Shown: positions 1 through 7,840 of the stretch, one piece after another
Layout of the letters: each line of letters starts with the position of its first letter
How positions within the stretch are numbered: position 1 is the stretch's first letter
DNA from: Owenweeksia hongkongensis DSM 17368
GTDB lineage: Bacteria; Bacteroidota; Bacteroidia; Flavobacteriales; Schleiferiaceae
Direction of reading: 5' to 3'
Length of the DNA stretch: 64,000 nucleotides
Assembly: GCF_000236705.1 (NCBI RefSeq)
Contig: NC_016599.1
Coordinates: forward strand, 3,720,001 to 3,784,000
The notes under the pieces: generated by a model
Databases searched by the model: none
What the model was told of the DNA's origin: nothing
The model's input: the letters and a program-made list of their open reading frames with translations, nothing else
Translations under genes and position numbers: made by a program

Positions 1-1
1 T

Positions 2-208
2 CTTTTAAAAATCCCGGTTTCTATGATGTCAGGTCTGGCCAAAATTGGAGGAGCTCTAAAATTGCCATTAAATCCGGATCGCTTAAAAAAACTTACCGAA
101 AGTTATGTGGTGTCTAATAACAAGGTAAAGCAAGCCTTAAATATTGGTACAATGCCTGTTTCGGCAAAGGATGGATTGCGAGAAACTATAAAGAGCTTTA
201 ATAAATGA
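2..208 (+). CDS. NAD-dependent epimerase/dehydratase, C-terminal end only
   Basis: Only the last 68 codons are in the window; the frame is open to the left edge, so the gene starts upstream. The visible tail ends with LTESYVVSNNKVKQALNI followed by a PVSAKDGL segment, which resembles the C-terminal end of extended short-chain dehydrogenase/reductase sugar-nucleotide epimerases (WcaG/GalE-like) in Bacteroidota glycan loci. No cofactor or catalytic residue is visible, so the substrate cannot be assigned. The stop codon overlaps the start of the next gene (ATGA), which indicates translational coupling with the WecA-like transferase and places the enzyme in the same glycan operon. Family assignment comes from memory of the tail sequence only. 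Confidence 0.6.
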   Translation, partial: LLKIPVSMMSGLAKIGGALKLPLNPDRLKKLTESYVVSNNKVKQALNIGTMPVSAKDGLRETIKSFNK

Positions 209-1155
209 TTTATACTGTTGTATCTGTACTTTTAGTAGTCGCTATTTTACTCTACTTCCGTATTGCCGATCGCTACAATATTATTGACAAGCCCAACGAG
301 CGTAGCTCACATAGCTCTGTTACCATTCGCGGTGGAGGTATCATTTTTCCCATTGCTATTTTATTGTGGTTTTTGTTTTTCGGATTTCAATATCCCTGGT
401 TCACATTGGGCGTATTACTTATTTCTGTTATTAGTTTTTTAGATGATATTTTAACGCTTTCCACCAAACCACGATTGGCCATTCACCTACTGAGCGTTGC
501 CCTTTTGATGTACGATCTTGGTATTTATAGTTTTCCTGCTTATTGGTGGATTATAGCTTTTGTACTCATCATCGGTTGGATCAATGCCTTCAATTTTATG
601 GATGGGATTAACGGAATAACGGCTTTTTATGCCATATCGGTTTTAATACCCGTTGGGGTATATAACATGATGCAGGAGGTATTGCCACTATCTCTTATTT
701 TGATAAGTGCTATATCCGCTGTGATTTTTGCCTTTTTCAACGCACGTAAAAAAGCAAAAACCTTTGCAGGTGATGTGGGTAGTGTGAGTATGGCATTTAT
801 AATTGCTTTTTTATTAATCACAATTATTCTTGCTACTGGTAGGTGGGAGTTTATATGTTTTGTAGCTGTCTATGGTGTGGATGCCGTGCTTACGATTATA
901 CATCGCTTAAGCAAAAAGGAAAATATATTTAAGCCTCATCGCTCACATCTTTATCAGTACTTGGCAAATGAGATGAAAGTCCCGCATATTGGCGTTGCCG
1001 CTCTTTATGCATTTCTGCAATTGATGATAAGCTTTGTTGTTATTAAGCTAATAGATTCGCAACTACTTCCTCTTGTGGCTTTTAGTATTTTGGTAGTTCT
1101 TAGCGTAATCTACACTTTTGCAAAGTCGCGCATACTGAGGACTATTAAGGCATAA
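205..1155 (+). CDS. Polytopic phosphoglycosyl transferase, WecA/MraY-like (glycosyltransferase family 4)
   Basis: Integral membrane enzyme predicted to move a sugar-1-phosphate from a UDP-sugar to undecaprenyl phosphate. All family landmarks are visible in 316 residues: DKPNERSSH then RGGG (28-45), the Mg-binding Asp pair D80-D81, NAFNFMDGINGI (127-138), FAGDVGS (187-193) and a late HRSHLYQ motif near residue 250, with about ten hydrophobic segments. Length is slightly short of E. coli WecA. It starts inside the stop codon of the epimerase. A monotopic phosphoglycosyl transferase lies only 49 nt downstream, so the locus has two unrelated enzyme types able to start lipid-linked glycans. Activity class is well supported; the sugar specificity is not. 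Confidence 0.88.
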   Translation: MIYTVVSVLLVVAILLYFRIADRYNIIDKPNERSSHSSVTIRGGGIIFPIAILLWFLFFGFQYPWFTLGVLLISVISFLDDILTLSTKPRLAIHLLSVALLMYDLGIYSFPAYWWIIAFVLIIGWINAFNFMDGINGITAFYAISVLIPVGVYNMMQEVLPLSLILISAISAVIFAFFNARKKAKTFAGDVGSVSMAFIIAFLLITIILATGRWEFICFVAVYGVDAVLTIIHRLSKKENIFKPHRSHLYQYLANEMKVPHIGVAALYAFLQLMISFVVIKLIDSQLLPLVAFSILVVLSVIYTFAKSRILRTIKA

Positions 1156-1204
1156 ACAACAGCTTGCTTTTCATTATTAGGAATCGTAGCTCGTTTTACA
1201 GAAA

Positions 1205-1747
1205 ATGTATATGAGTAGATTTTTGGCATTTATTCTTCTTATGATTCTCAGTCTGCTGTTGTTGTTACTTTCAATGGTTCAACTGATAGTATATAGAAAT
1301 GTGTTTTTTAAGCAAAAGCGTAGTGGACTAAATGGCATTAGCTTTATCCTTTATAAGTTCCAAAGTATGGGACAAGGTAATGGCGAGATCTCGCCTTGGG
1401 GTAAATTCTTAAGAAGAACCTCGCTCGATGAGTTACCTCAATTGATAAACATAGTAAAAGGTGATATGAACTTTATCGGACCACGACCTTTGCTACCGGA
1501 GTATCTGGAACTTTATACCGAAGAGCAGTATAAAAGACATAGTGTAAAACCAGGACTCACCGGTTGGGCACAGGTAAATGGACGGAATGCTATTTCGTGG
1601 GAGCGCCAGTTTGAGATGGATTTGTACTATGTTCAGCATCAAAGCATATATTTGGATTTAAAAGTATTGGCAAAGACTTTTTTAAAAGTTTTTACTTCAT
1701 CAAGGTCGGAAGTTGACATTCGCAAACCATTTAACGGGAAGAATTAG
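1205..1747 (+). CDS. Monotopic phosphoglycosyl transferase, PglC/WcaJ-like bacterial sugar transferase
   Basis: Predicted to load a diacetamido-sugar phosphate onto undecaprenyl phosphate. One N-terminal hydrophobic helix (about 5-30) is followed by FFKQKRSG, then SLDELPQL with the catalytic Asp-Glu pair at D75-E76, GPRPLLPEY, and KPGLTGWAQVNGR. At 180 residues it is the minimal PglC size. Three things are odd: the usual KFRTM motif reads KFQSM, the loop between it and the LRRTSLDE segment is shorter than usual, and the membrane helix lacks the Ser-Pro kink that forms the re-entrant hairpin in studied PglC (S23 is followed by Met). ATG codons at 1205 and 1211 are both possible. It is followed by PglD- and PglE-like genes, which fits a bacillosamine-type pathway. 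Confidence 0.85.
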   Translation: MYMSRFLAFILLMILSLLLLLLSMVQLIVYRNVFFKQKRSGLNGISFILYKFQSMGQGNGEISPWGKFLRRTSLDELPQLINIVKGDMNFIGPRPLLPEYLELYTEEQYKRHSVKPGLTGWAQVNGRNAISWERQFEMDLYYVQHQSIYLDLKVLAKTFLKVFTSSRSEVDIRKPFNGKN

Positions 1748-1801
1748 TTGTTGACTAATCCGATTATATTTAGCAACAATTCTAAAGACAGTAATGAATA
1801 A

Positions 1802-2440
1802 ATGGCACAGACAGTTGTAATAATAGGTGCGGGAGGTTTGGGGCGTGAGGTTGCTGCTACCATACAATATTACCTTGCTGACTCCTTTTCGCTACAGGGT
1901 TTTGTGGACGATGGACTCCCTCATGGTGAGTATGTGAATGACCTAAAAGTACTAGGAGGCATTGATTGGTTGATTAATTCTGATGAGGACTTTTATGTGG
2001 TTCTTGCTGTTGCCTCACCAAAGGTCAAAAAGCTAATTCATGAAAGGTTGAAAGAAAAAAGCTTTACCTATCCCAATATAATTCATCCATATGCCCGCTT
2101 ACATTCTCCTGACTTTGTTGAGATGGGCGAAGGGAATATTATATCTGATGGCTGTATTATTACCACAAATGTTTTTATCGGCAATTTCAATTTGATCAAC
2201 CTAAGTTGTACCGTTGGGCATGATGCTACTATCGCAGATTACTGCTCCATCATGCCAAGTGTGAACATCAGTGGAGGAGCAAGGTTACAAAATGAAGTAT
2301 ACGTAGGGACAGGAGCGAAGCTGATAAAAGCCACTACCTTATACACAGGCTGTGTAGTTGGGGCTGGGGCTGTTGTAAATACGGATATACCTTCCTATAA
2401 ATCCTTTGCAGGTGTTCCTGCCAAAGAGTTACAATCTTAA
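1802..2440 (+). CDS. Sugar-nucleotide N-acetyltransferase, PglD/NeuD-like
   Basis: Predicted acetyl-CoA dependent enzyme that acetylates the amino group of a UDP-4-amino-sugar. The N-terminal half is a small Rossmann-like domain (VVIIGAGGLGRE, 5-16); the C-terminal half shows the hexapeptide periodicity of a left-handed beta helix. TVGHDATIAD carries H140, which corresponds to the catalytic His of PglD. Length of 212 residues matches PglD-type proteins. The gene is followed immediately, with no spacer, by the PLP aminotransferase that would make its substrate. The alternative is a NeuD-like sialic-acid O-acetyltransferase, but the neighbours favour PglD. Confidence 0.85.
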   Translation: MAQTVVIIGAGGLGREVAATIQYYLADSFSLQGFVDDGLPHGEYVNDLKVLGGIDWLINSDEDFYVVLAVASPKVKKLIHERLKEKSFTYPNIIHPYARLHSPDFVEMGEGNIISDGCIITTNVFIGNFNLINLSCTVGHDATIADYCSIMPSVNISGGARLQNEVYVGTGAKLIKATTLYTGCVVGAGAVVNTDIPSYKSFAGVPAKELQS

Positions 2441-3589
2441 ATGAATAGAATATACTTGTCTCCCCCGCATCAGTCTGGCGCTGAAGTGGAATTTGTAAAT
2501 AAAGTTTTTGCTTCTAATTGGTTGGCCCCGGTAGGGGATACTCTGGATTCTTTTGAGCTAGATATTAAAAATTATTGTGGGAGTGAAGTTTGTGCTTTGA
2601 ACTCTGGTTCTTCGGCTTTGCATTTGTCTTTGGTAATTCAAAATATTACTCATGACGATTATGTACTGGTGCAAACCCATACTCATATAGCCACCATAAA
2701 TCCTATCATCTACCAAGGCGCAATCCCCATCTTTATCGATTCCGAAGAAGATACATGGAATATGTGCCCACAGGCTTTGGAAGAGGCCGTTAAAAACTGC
2801 CTTGCCGGAAAGTATGGGGAAGCTAAATTGCCCAAGGCTATTATTCCGGTACACCTATATGGGATGCCTGCTAAAATGGATGGTATAATGAAGGTAGCCA
2901 ATACTCATGGTATTCCAGTAATCGAGGATGCTGCAGAGTCATTGGGTTCTACTTACGATGATAAACATACCGGTACTTTTGGAAAAATGGGGATTTACTC
3001 CTTTAATGGAAATAAAATAATTACCACCAGTGGAGGTGGAGCTTTAGTTTCTGAAGATGCTGATCTTATCCAAAAAGCACAATTCTTGGCTACACAGGCA
3101 AGAGACAATGCTCCTCACTACCAACACTCTCAAGTAGGGTATAACTATAGGTTGAGTAATGTGTTGGCAGGTATTGGTCGTGGCCAAATGCAGGTTTTGG
3201 ACGATCGCATTGCAGCACGAAGAGCTAATTTTGAGCGCTACAAAAAGTATTTTGCTGAGGTCAATACCAAAGGATACAGCATTCAGCTACAGCAAGAGCC
3301 TCAAGGTAGCTTTAGCAACCGCTGGTTAAGTTGCATTGTAATTAACCCTGAGGTCAACAAAGGCTTAACCCGAGAGGCGGTACGACTTGCCATGGAGGCC
3401 AAAAACATTGAGTCTCGCCCATTGTGGAAACCCATGCACCTACAGCCAGTATTTGAAAAATATCCATTTGTAAGCACGGGTGTTTCAGAGCGTTTATTTG
3501 ACGTAGGATTGTGCTTGCCGAGCGGTTCCAATCTTACTGATGAAGACTTTGAGCGGATATCCTCTTGCTTGGATAGCATTTTCTCGTAA
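2441..3589 (+). CDS. PLP-dependent sugar aminotransferase, DegT/DnrJ/EryC1/StrS family (PglE-like)
   Basis: Predicted to transfer an amino group from glutamate to a 4-keto-6-deoxy UDP-sugar. Seen motifs: NSGSSALHL (phosphate binding, about 54-62), VIEDAAESLG with D163 that would hold the pyridine nitrogen, and SFNGNKIITT with K192 as the internal-aldimine lysine, followed by a glycine triplet. The 382-residue length is normal. ATG begins on the base after the preceding stop, so translation is probably coupled to the acetyltransferase. The substrate would be made by the PglF-like dehydratase encoded 730 bp further on. It is the last gene before a long gene-free palindromic region. Confidence 0.87.
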   Translation: MNRIYLSPPHQSGAEVEFVNKVFASNWLAPVGDTLDSFELDIKNYCGSEVCALNSGSSALHLSLVIQNITHDDYVLVQTHTHIATINPIIYQGAIPIFIDSEEDTWNMCPQALEEAVKNCLAGKYGEAKLPKAIIPVHLYGMPAKMDGIMKVANTHGIPVIEDAAESLGSTYDDKHTGTFGKMGIYSFNGNKIITTSGGGALVSEDADLIQKAQFLATQARDNAPHYQHSQVGYNYRLSNVLAGIGRGQMQVLDDRIAARRANFERYKKYFAEVNTKGYSIQLQQEPQGSFSNRWLSCIVINPEVNKGLTREAVRLAMEAKNIESRPLWKPMHLQPVFEKYPFVSTGVSERLFDVGLCLPSGSNLTDEDFERISSCLDSIFS

Positions 3590-3844
3590 GCTTTTTTCTG
3601 AGGTCCTAACAGATTTTCCGCAGCAATTTAACAAAACTGAAGCGTGAAATTTTGGCTGTATTGCAACGTAATAATAATCAGGGTGACACTCTTCCTTGGC
3701 ATATAGTTTGGAATTAACCTTATCTCTAAAAATATATGGGGAAGATGAATACTATCGAATTTCGGATAACCCTTCATGTTTTCCAGTTATAGCATTCAAA
3801 GGATAGGCCTTTCGTCTTTTCCGTAAGAAGCCAAATGAAGTGGA

Positions 3845-3906
3845 GCGTAAAAATTTAGGCTGTTTGAGTTCCGCTGCTAGGCGGAATGAGTTTCTAAATT
3901 TTAGCG
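3845..3906. repeat. Nested inverted repeat, REP-like
   Basis: An outer stem (3848-3858 TAAAAATTTAG with 3894-3903 CTAAATTTTA, one bulge) encloses an inner perfect 6-bp stem (3869-3874 TTCCGC with 3881-3886 GCGGAA, loop TGCTAG). The two nested stems could fold as RNA or as a cruciform. The element sits in the gene-free region between the aminotransferase and dehydratase genes. No second copy was found in this window. Confidence 0.6.
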
Positions 3907-3955
3907 GAAGGGAATGTAGGCTTCAAGGAAAATATGAGTAGTCTGGGACTTTTGG

Positions 3956-3985
3956 CTTACTTTTTTGACTCGAGAAAAAAGTAAG
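3956..3985. repeat. Perfect 11-bp inverted repeat with 8-nt loop
   Basis: CTTACTTTTTT (3956-3966) and AAAAAAGTAAG (3975-3985) are exact reverse complements around the loop GACTCGAG. The A/T-rich stem could act as a weak terminator in either direction, but it lies 370 nt after the last stop, so a repeat-family or structural role is as likely. Confidence 0.55.
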
Positions 3986-4025
3986 ATATAAACTCTTATT
4001 CACCTCTTCTTTTATTGTTTAAGTA

Positions 4026-4041
4026 AGAGTTCATGAACTCT
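4026..4041. repeat. 16-bp perfect palindrome
   Basis: AGAGTTCATGAACTCT reads the same on both strands. A dimeric regulator could bind such a site. It lies about 280 nt upstream of the PglF-like gene, which is far for a simple operator. Confidence 0.45.
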
Positions 4042-4244
4042 CTCCATATCTATTAGTGGAGGCTGTTTTCTTTCTTTGTGAACACGAGAAAAAGAAGATA
4101 AGAATCAAAATTGTTTGTTCATTACACCAAAATGAAGATCGCAAATCTCTGAATCTGATATTCGTTATTCCCCAACCACCAACAACTAATGTTCGTTTAC
4201 TCCTTGATAATTAACATTTACTAAGTTATGTACAGAAGTGTGGA

Positions 4245-4252
4245 TATCTTTG
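4245..4252 (+). promoter_or_regulatory. Candidate -7 promoter element for the pglF-like operon
   Basis: TATCTTTG fits the Bacteroidota -7 consensus TAnnTTTG and lies about 67 nt upstream of the ATG at 4319. No clear TTG -33 element is seen at the expected distance; the sequence GTTATG is the nearest candidate. It would give a leader of roughly 60 nt that contains the 14-bp palindrome. Confidence 0.4.
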
Positions 4253-4288
4253 GAGTTCAATTCAATGGATTAGAACTATTTAACTAAT

Positions 4289-4302
4289 TTAGCGGCCGCT
4301 AA
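4289..4302. promoter_or_regulatory. 14-bp palindrome in the leader of the PglF-like gene
   Basis: TTAGCGGCCGCTAA is a perfect palindrome centred on GCGGCCGC, GC-rich in an A/T-rich setting, and ends 16 nt before the start codon. Its place between the putative promoter and the start codon suggests an operator or a hairpin that affects ribosome access. Function is inferred from position only. Confidence 0.4.
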
Positions 4303-4318
4303 CACTCTCTTTTTAGTC

Positions 4319-6253
4319 ATGATAAGAAAGTTCGTACTTAAATATGCTGATCGCTACCTCGCGCGATGGATTATTCTAGCTGGAGACATCTTTTTAGTTT
4401 CTATTACCTATTTCTTTGCCGTTGTTGTTCGTTTCAATTTTGATTTAATTGCCACACAAGAGCATGGAGCTATTACCAAGCTACCTGTAGTTCTTTTCTT
4501 TTATGCCGTAGGTTTTTTGGTTACTCGCAGTTATGTGGGGATCATTCGTCATACCAGCATTCGAGATGCAGCCAATGTTTTAAAAGGGGCCTTATTTGCA
4601 GCATCAAGCTTATTTGTACTTTCATTTGTAGAAAGTAGTTCAGCGGTTAATCGGGGTGTGTTTTTTATCCCGAGTTCGATTCTATTAATTCACTTCTTAT
4701 GTGTTCTGGTTACCCTTATTGGTTTGCGCTTTTTGGTTAAATACTTTTACGAAATACTTTTAAGCTCAAAGCGGAAAATGCAAAGTAGGGTGCTTATTTA
4801 TGGTGCAGGATCCTCGGGTCTTACCACTATGCGTACTCTTTCTCAGGATGCCACTCGCGATTTTGACATTATCGGATTTGTAGATGACAATCAAAACAAG
4901 TTTGGAAAAGCCATAGGTGGAGTGTTTGTATACAGCCCCTCCAAGGTTTTTAGCAAAGCTTTTATAAAAAAGCATCGCCCCGATCAAATTATAATATCCA
5001 TTCAAAAATCACTTACAGCAAAGCGTAAAAAAGAGATAGTAGAGCTTTGCCTTGAATTTGGTTTAGAAGTAAAAATTGTTCCTCCACTAGAAAACTGGAT
5101 ACAAGGAGAGTTGAGTACTAAGCAGATTAAATCTGTTAAAATTGAGGACTTGCTTGAGCGTGATCCTATTATTTTGGATAATGTGAATATATCACGTGAA
5201 ATCAAAGGAAAGGTGGTGTTGGTTACTGGTGCTGCTGGTTCTATTGGAAGCGAAATATCCCGTCAACTACTCCACTATCAACCGCGAAAAATTATTCTTC
5301 TTGATCAGGCCGAATCTGCCTTATATGATTTGGAATCGGAAATTAAAGTGCACCACCCGGAATTATTTAAAGCTACAGAGTTTGTAATTGGTGATGTTTC
5401 TAATCGCAAACGTATGAATCGCGTGTTTGAAGCTTTTGAACCAGACTTAGTTTTTCATGCTGCCGCTTATAAGCACGTGCCCTTGATGGAAAGCAATCCC
5501 TATGAGTCGGTAAATGTGAATGTGTTTGGTACACGCATCATTGCAGATTTGGCAGTAGAATATCGTGTTGAGAAATTTGTGATGGTATCTACCGATAAAG
5601 CCGTAAACCCAACGAATGTGATGGGTGCTACAAAGCGTACGGCTGAAATATATGTGCAAAGTCTGGCGCAAAAGAAGGGGACACAAACACAGTTTATAAC
5701 TACTCGATTTGGAAATGTATTGGGTTCTAATGGTTCTGTAATTCCATTGTTTAAAAGACAAATTGAAAATGGAGGTCCAATTACTCTTACCGATAAGCGG
5801 ATCACCAGATACTTTATGACTATTCCCGAAGCCTGTAACCTTGTATTAGAAGCAGGATCCATGGGGCAAGGAGGTGAGATTTTTGTGTTTGATATGGGAG
5901 AGTCAGTTCGCATTTATGACCTTGCCAAAAAGATGGTGATGCTCAGTGGGCTTGAGTTAGATAAAGATATTGAGATTAAAGAAGTAGGCTTGCGTCCAGG
6001 TGAGAAACTCTACGAAGAGTTATTGGCTATTAAGGAAAATACTAAAGAAACACATCACCCAAAAATCCTCATAGCTGAGACCACCTGCCAAAGTCATAGT
6101 GATATTTTGAAGCAGTTTGAAGATTTGAAGCACAGCCTCTTGCATGAAGACAACCTTAAGGTGGTGGCTGCAATCAAAAAAATTGTACCTGAATTTATTA
6201 GTAATAATTCCATCTTTGCGAGTCTTGATCTCAAGAAAATCGTAAATGACTAG
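4319..6253 (+). CDS. Membrane-bound UDP-GlcNAc 4,6-dehydratase, PglF/CapD/WbpM-like
   Basis: Predicted to convert UDP-GlcNAc to its 4-keto-6-deoxy form, the first step toward bacillosamine-type sugars. The 644-residue protein has four N-terminal membrane helices (about 15-145), a first Rossmann-like domain starting at VLIYGAGSSG (158-167), and a second with the NAD-binding TGAAGSIG motif (303-310). The catalytic segment is VSTDKAVNPTNVMGATKR (423-440), with the Met-xxx-Lys (M435, K439) that replaces Tyr-xxx-Lys in this family. The full-length, membrane-anchored architecture is typical. It overlaps the next gene by 8 nt. With the PglE-, PglD- and PglC-like genes upstream it completes a pathway. 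Confidence 0.92.
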   Translation: MIRKFVLKYADRYLARWIILAGDIFLVSITYFFAVVVRFNFDLIATQEHGAITKLPVVLFFYAVGFLVTRSYVGIIRHTSIRDAANVLKGALFAASSLFVLSFVESSSAVNRGVFFIPSSILLIHFLCVLVTLIGLRFLVKYFYEILLSSKRKMQSRVLIYGAGSSGLTTMRTLSQDATRDFDIIGFVDDNQNKFGKAIGGVFVYSPSKVFSKAFIKKHRPDQIIISIQKSLTAKRKKEIVELCLEFGLEVKIVPPLENWIQGELSTKQIKSVKIEDLLERDPIILDNVNISREIKGKVVLVTGAAGSIGSEISRQLLHYQPRKIILLDQAESALYDLESEIKVHHPELFKATEFVIGDVSNRKRMNRVFEAFEPDLVFHAAAYKHVPLMESNPYESVNVNVFGTRIIADLAVEYRVEKFVMVSTDKAVNPTNVMGATKRTAEIYVQSLAQKKGTQTQFITTRFGNVLGSNGSVIPLFKRQIENGGPITLTDKRITRYFMTIPEACNLVLEAGSMGQGGEIFVFDMGESVRIYDLAKKMVMLSGLELDKDIEIKEVGLRPGEKLYEELLAIKENTKETHHPKILIAETTCQSHSDILKQFEDLKHSLLHEDNLKVVAAIKKIVPEFISNNSIFASLDLKKIVND

Positions 6254-7838
6254 AATTGTTGCCGTCTTTCTACTGCTTGTAAATGGTATTGCCGCGTTTG
6301 GGCAATATCAGTATCAACGTCTCAACCATGTTCAGGATGCCCGCTATAATGGAATCCTTTATGACAAAGATGTAAATCTTCATACCTCTGTTCGTCCTCT
6401 AGATTTGTGGGAATTGGATTCTAACAACTATGTTGGATCTGTTCAGTCTGAAAAGTCGAAAAACTATGGGTGGTTAAGAAGGAAAGCTTTCCACGAACAT
6501 TTAATTAACCTAGAAGGCGATAATTATTGGGTAACCATTGATCCAATAGTGAACTTTCAAGGTGGAGCCTTAAATGATCCTAGCGGTGTGGGCTACGTAA
6601 ATACACGAGGTTTTAATGTAGAAGGTAGACTTGGAGAGAAAGTCACGTTCAGAAGTTCATATTTAGAGAATCAAGCGGTTTTCCCCCAATACATTTCAGA
6701 TTTTGTTGAATATAGAAAGGTAGTTCCCGGCCAAGGGCATGCGCGTGATTTTGGTGACAATGGTTATGATTTTGGTATCCCTTCCGGAGAAGTGACCTTT
6801 ACACCGGATGAAATTTTTTCCTTTACAGTAGGGCAGGGCCGAAACTTTTTTGGTGAAGGTTACCGCTCAATGTTTCTATCTGATGCAGGTTTCAACTATC
6901 CTTTCCTGAGAATAGAAACCACTTTTGGACCTGTAAAATACACCAACCTTTGGGCTCAAATGTATGATGTAAGGCCTGAAGTAAGTCCTGGAAATAACTT
7001 TGCCAAAAAGTATCTTTCTTCTCATTACCTAAGTATAAATATCAACTCCCGCCTCAATGTGAGTTTCTTCGAAGCCATTGTGATGGGAGATACCGCTCAG
7101 GTGGAAGGTATTGATGCTTCATTTTTTAACCCCATTATATTTTATCGCCCGGTGGAATATGCTGTTGGCTCAGGTACAGGAAATGCTTTGCTGGGAGCAG
7201 CATCATCCTATAAATTGTTCGATGGAATTCAGACTTATGGTCAGTTTGTGTTAGATGAATTTAGCCTTAGCGACCTCACTGCTCGTAATGGTTCGTGGGT
7301 AAATAAGTTTGGGTGGCAACTAGGCATCAAAGGATATGATTTCATCATCCCTGGGCTTTTTAGCCGATTGGAGTATAATGCCGCTCGACCTTACACATAT
7401 TCACATAGGGAGGTGCTCACAAATTATGCACATTACGGCCAGCCTTTGGCTCACCCATGGGGAGCTAATTTTCAGGAAGGAATAGTCCAGCTTATTTATA
7501 CTCACAAACGTTGGGAAGCCGAGGTGCGATTTCACTATGGTATAATGGGGCTTGATGGTGCCGGAGAGGACTGGGGAATGGACGTTTATAAAAGTTATAA
7601 TGAACGACAGCAGGATTTGGATAACAAGATTGGACAGGGGCAAACCAGTGCTTATACCTACCTTCGCTTGCGAGGAGCATGGCTTGTTAATCCGGCTTCT
7701 GGACTTAAAGTGGAAGCGGGCATGAATCTAAGGAACCTTAGACAAGATGTTACCACGACTCCATTTTCATCTGGTGAGTTTAGCTACTATTTTGTTGGCC
7801 TCCGTACCGAATTCTTCAATTCATACTACGATTTTTGA
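6246..7838 (+). CDS. Outer-membrane beta-barrel protein, Wzi capsule-assembly / RemB-like
   Basis: A 530-residue protein with a Sec signal peptide (about 1-19, ending AAFGQ), repeated alternating aromatic/polar strands through its length, and a final aromatic residue (YYDF), all typical of an outer-membrane barrel. The pattern and the glycan neighbourhood suggest the Wzi family, which binds capsule at the cell surface; in Flavobacterium a related protein is called RemB, linked to gliding. It overlaps the dehydratase gene by 8 nt and ends two bases before the XrtF start codon, so all four downstream genes are probably in one transcript. Barrel localisation is well supported, the specific family is from memory. 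Confidence 0.65.
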   Translation: MTRIVAVFLLLVNGIAAFGQYQYQRLNHVQDARYNGILYDKDVNLHTSVRPLDLWELDSNNYVGSVQSEKSKNYGWLRRKAFHEHLINLEGDNYWVTIDPIVNFQGGALNDPSGVGYVNTRGFNVEGRLGEKVTFRSSYLENQAVFPQYISDFVEYRKVVPGQGHARDFGDNGYDFGIPSGEVTFTPDEIFSFTVGQGRNFFGEGYRSMFLSDAGFNYPFLRIETTFGPVKYTNLWAQMYDVRPEVSPGNNFAKKYLSSHYLSININSRLNVSFFEAIVMGDTAQVEGIDASFFNPIIFYRPVEYAVGSGTGNALLGAASSYKLFDGIQTYGQFVLDEFSLSDLTARNGSWVNKFGWQLGIKGYDFIIPGLFSRLEYNAARPYTYSHREVLTNYAHYGQPLAHPWGANFQEGIVQLIYTHKRWEAEVRFHYGIMGLDGAGEDWGMDVYKSYNERQQDLDNKIGQGQTSAYTYLRLRGAWLVNPASGLKVEAGMNLRNLRQDVTTTPFSSGEFSYYFVGLRTEFFNSYYDF

Positions 7839-7840
7839 TT

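Larger units (their letters stand above)
3590..4318. other. 729-bp gene-free region rich in inverted repeats
   Basis: No convincing reading frame is seen on either strand. The stretch holds at least four palindromic elements (3845-3906, 3956-3985, 4026-4041, 4289-4302) and a -7-like promoter motif at 4245-4252 that faces the PglF-like gene. It splits an otherwise coherent set of glycan genes, so it may be an old insertion scar, a repeat-family copy, or a long regulatory leader. No transposase remnant is recognisable. Confidence 0.7.

Noticed and set aside
5500-5913. Minus-strand open frame opposite the PglF-like gene
   Set aside because: It is antisense to conserved catalytic codons of a full-length enzyme, with no own promoter, signal or family resemblance.
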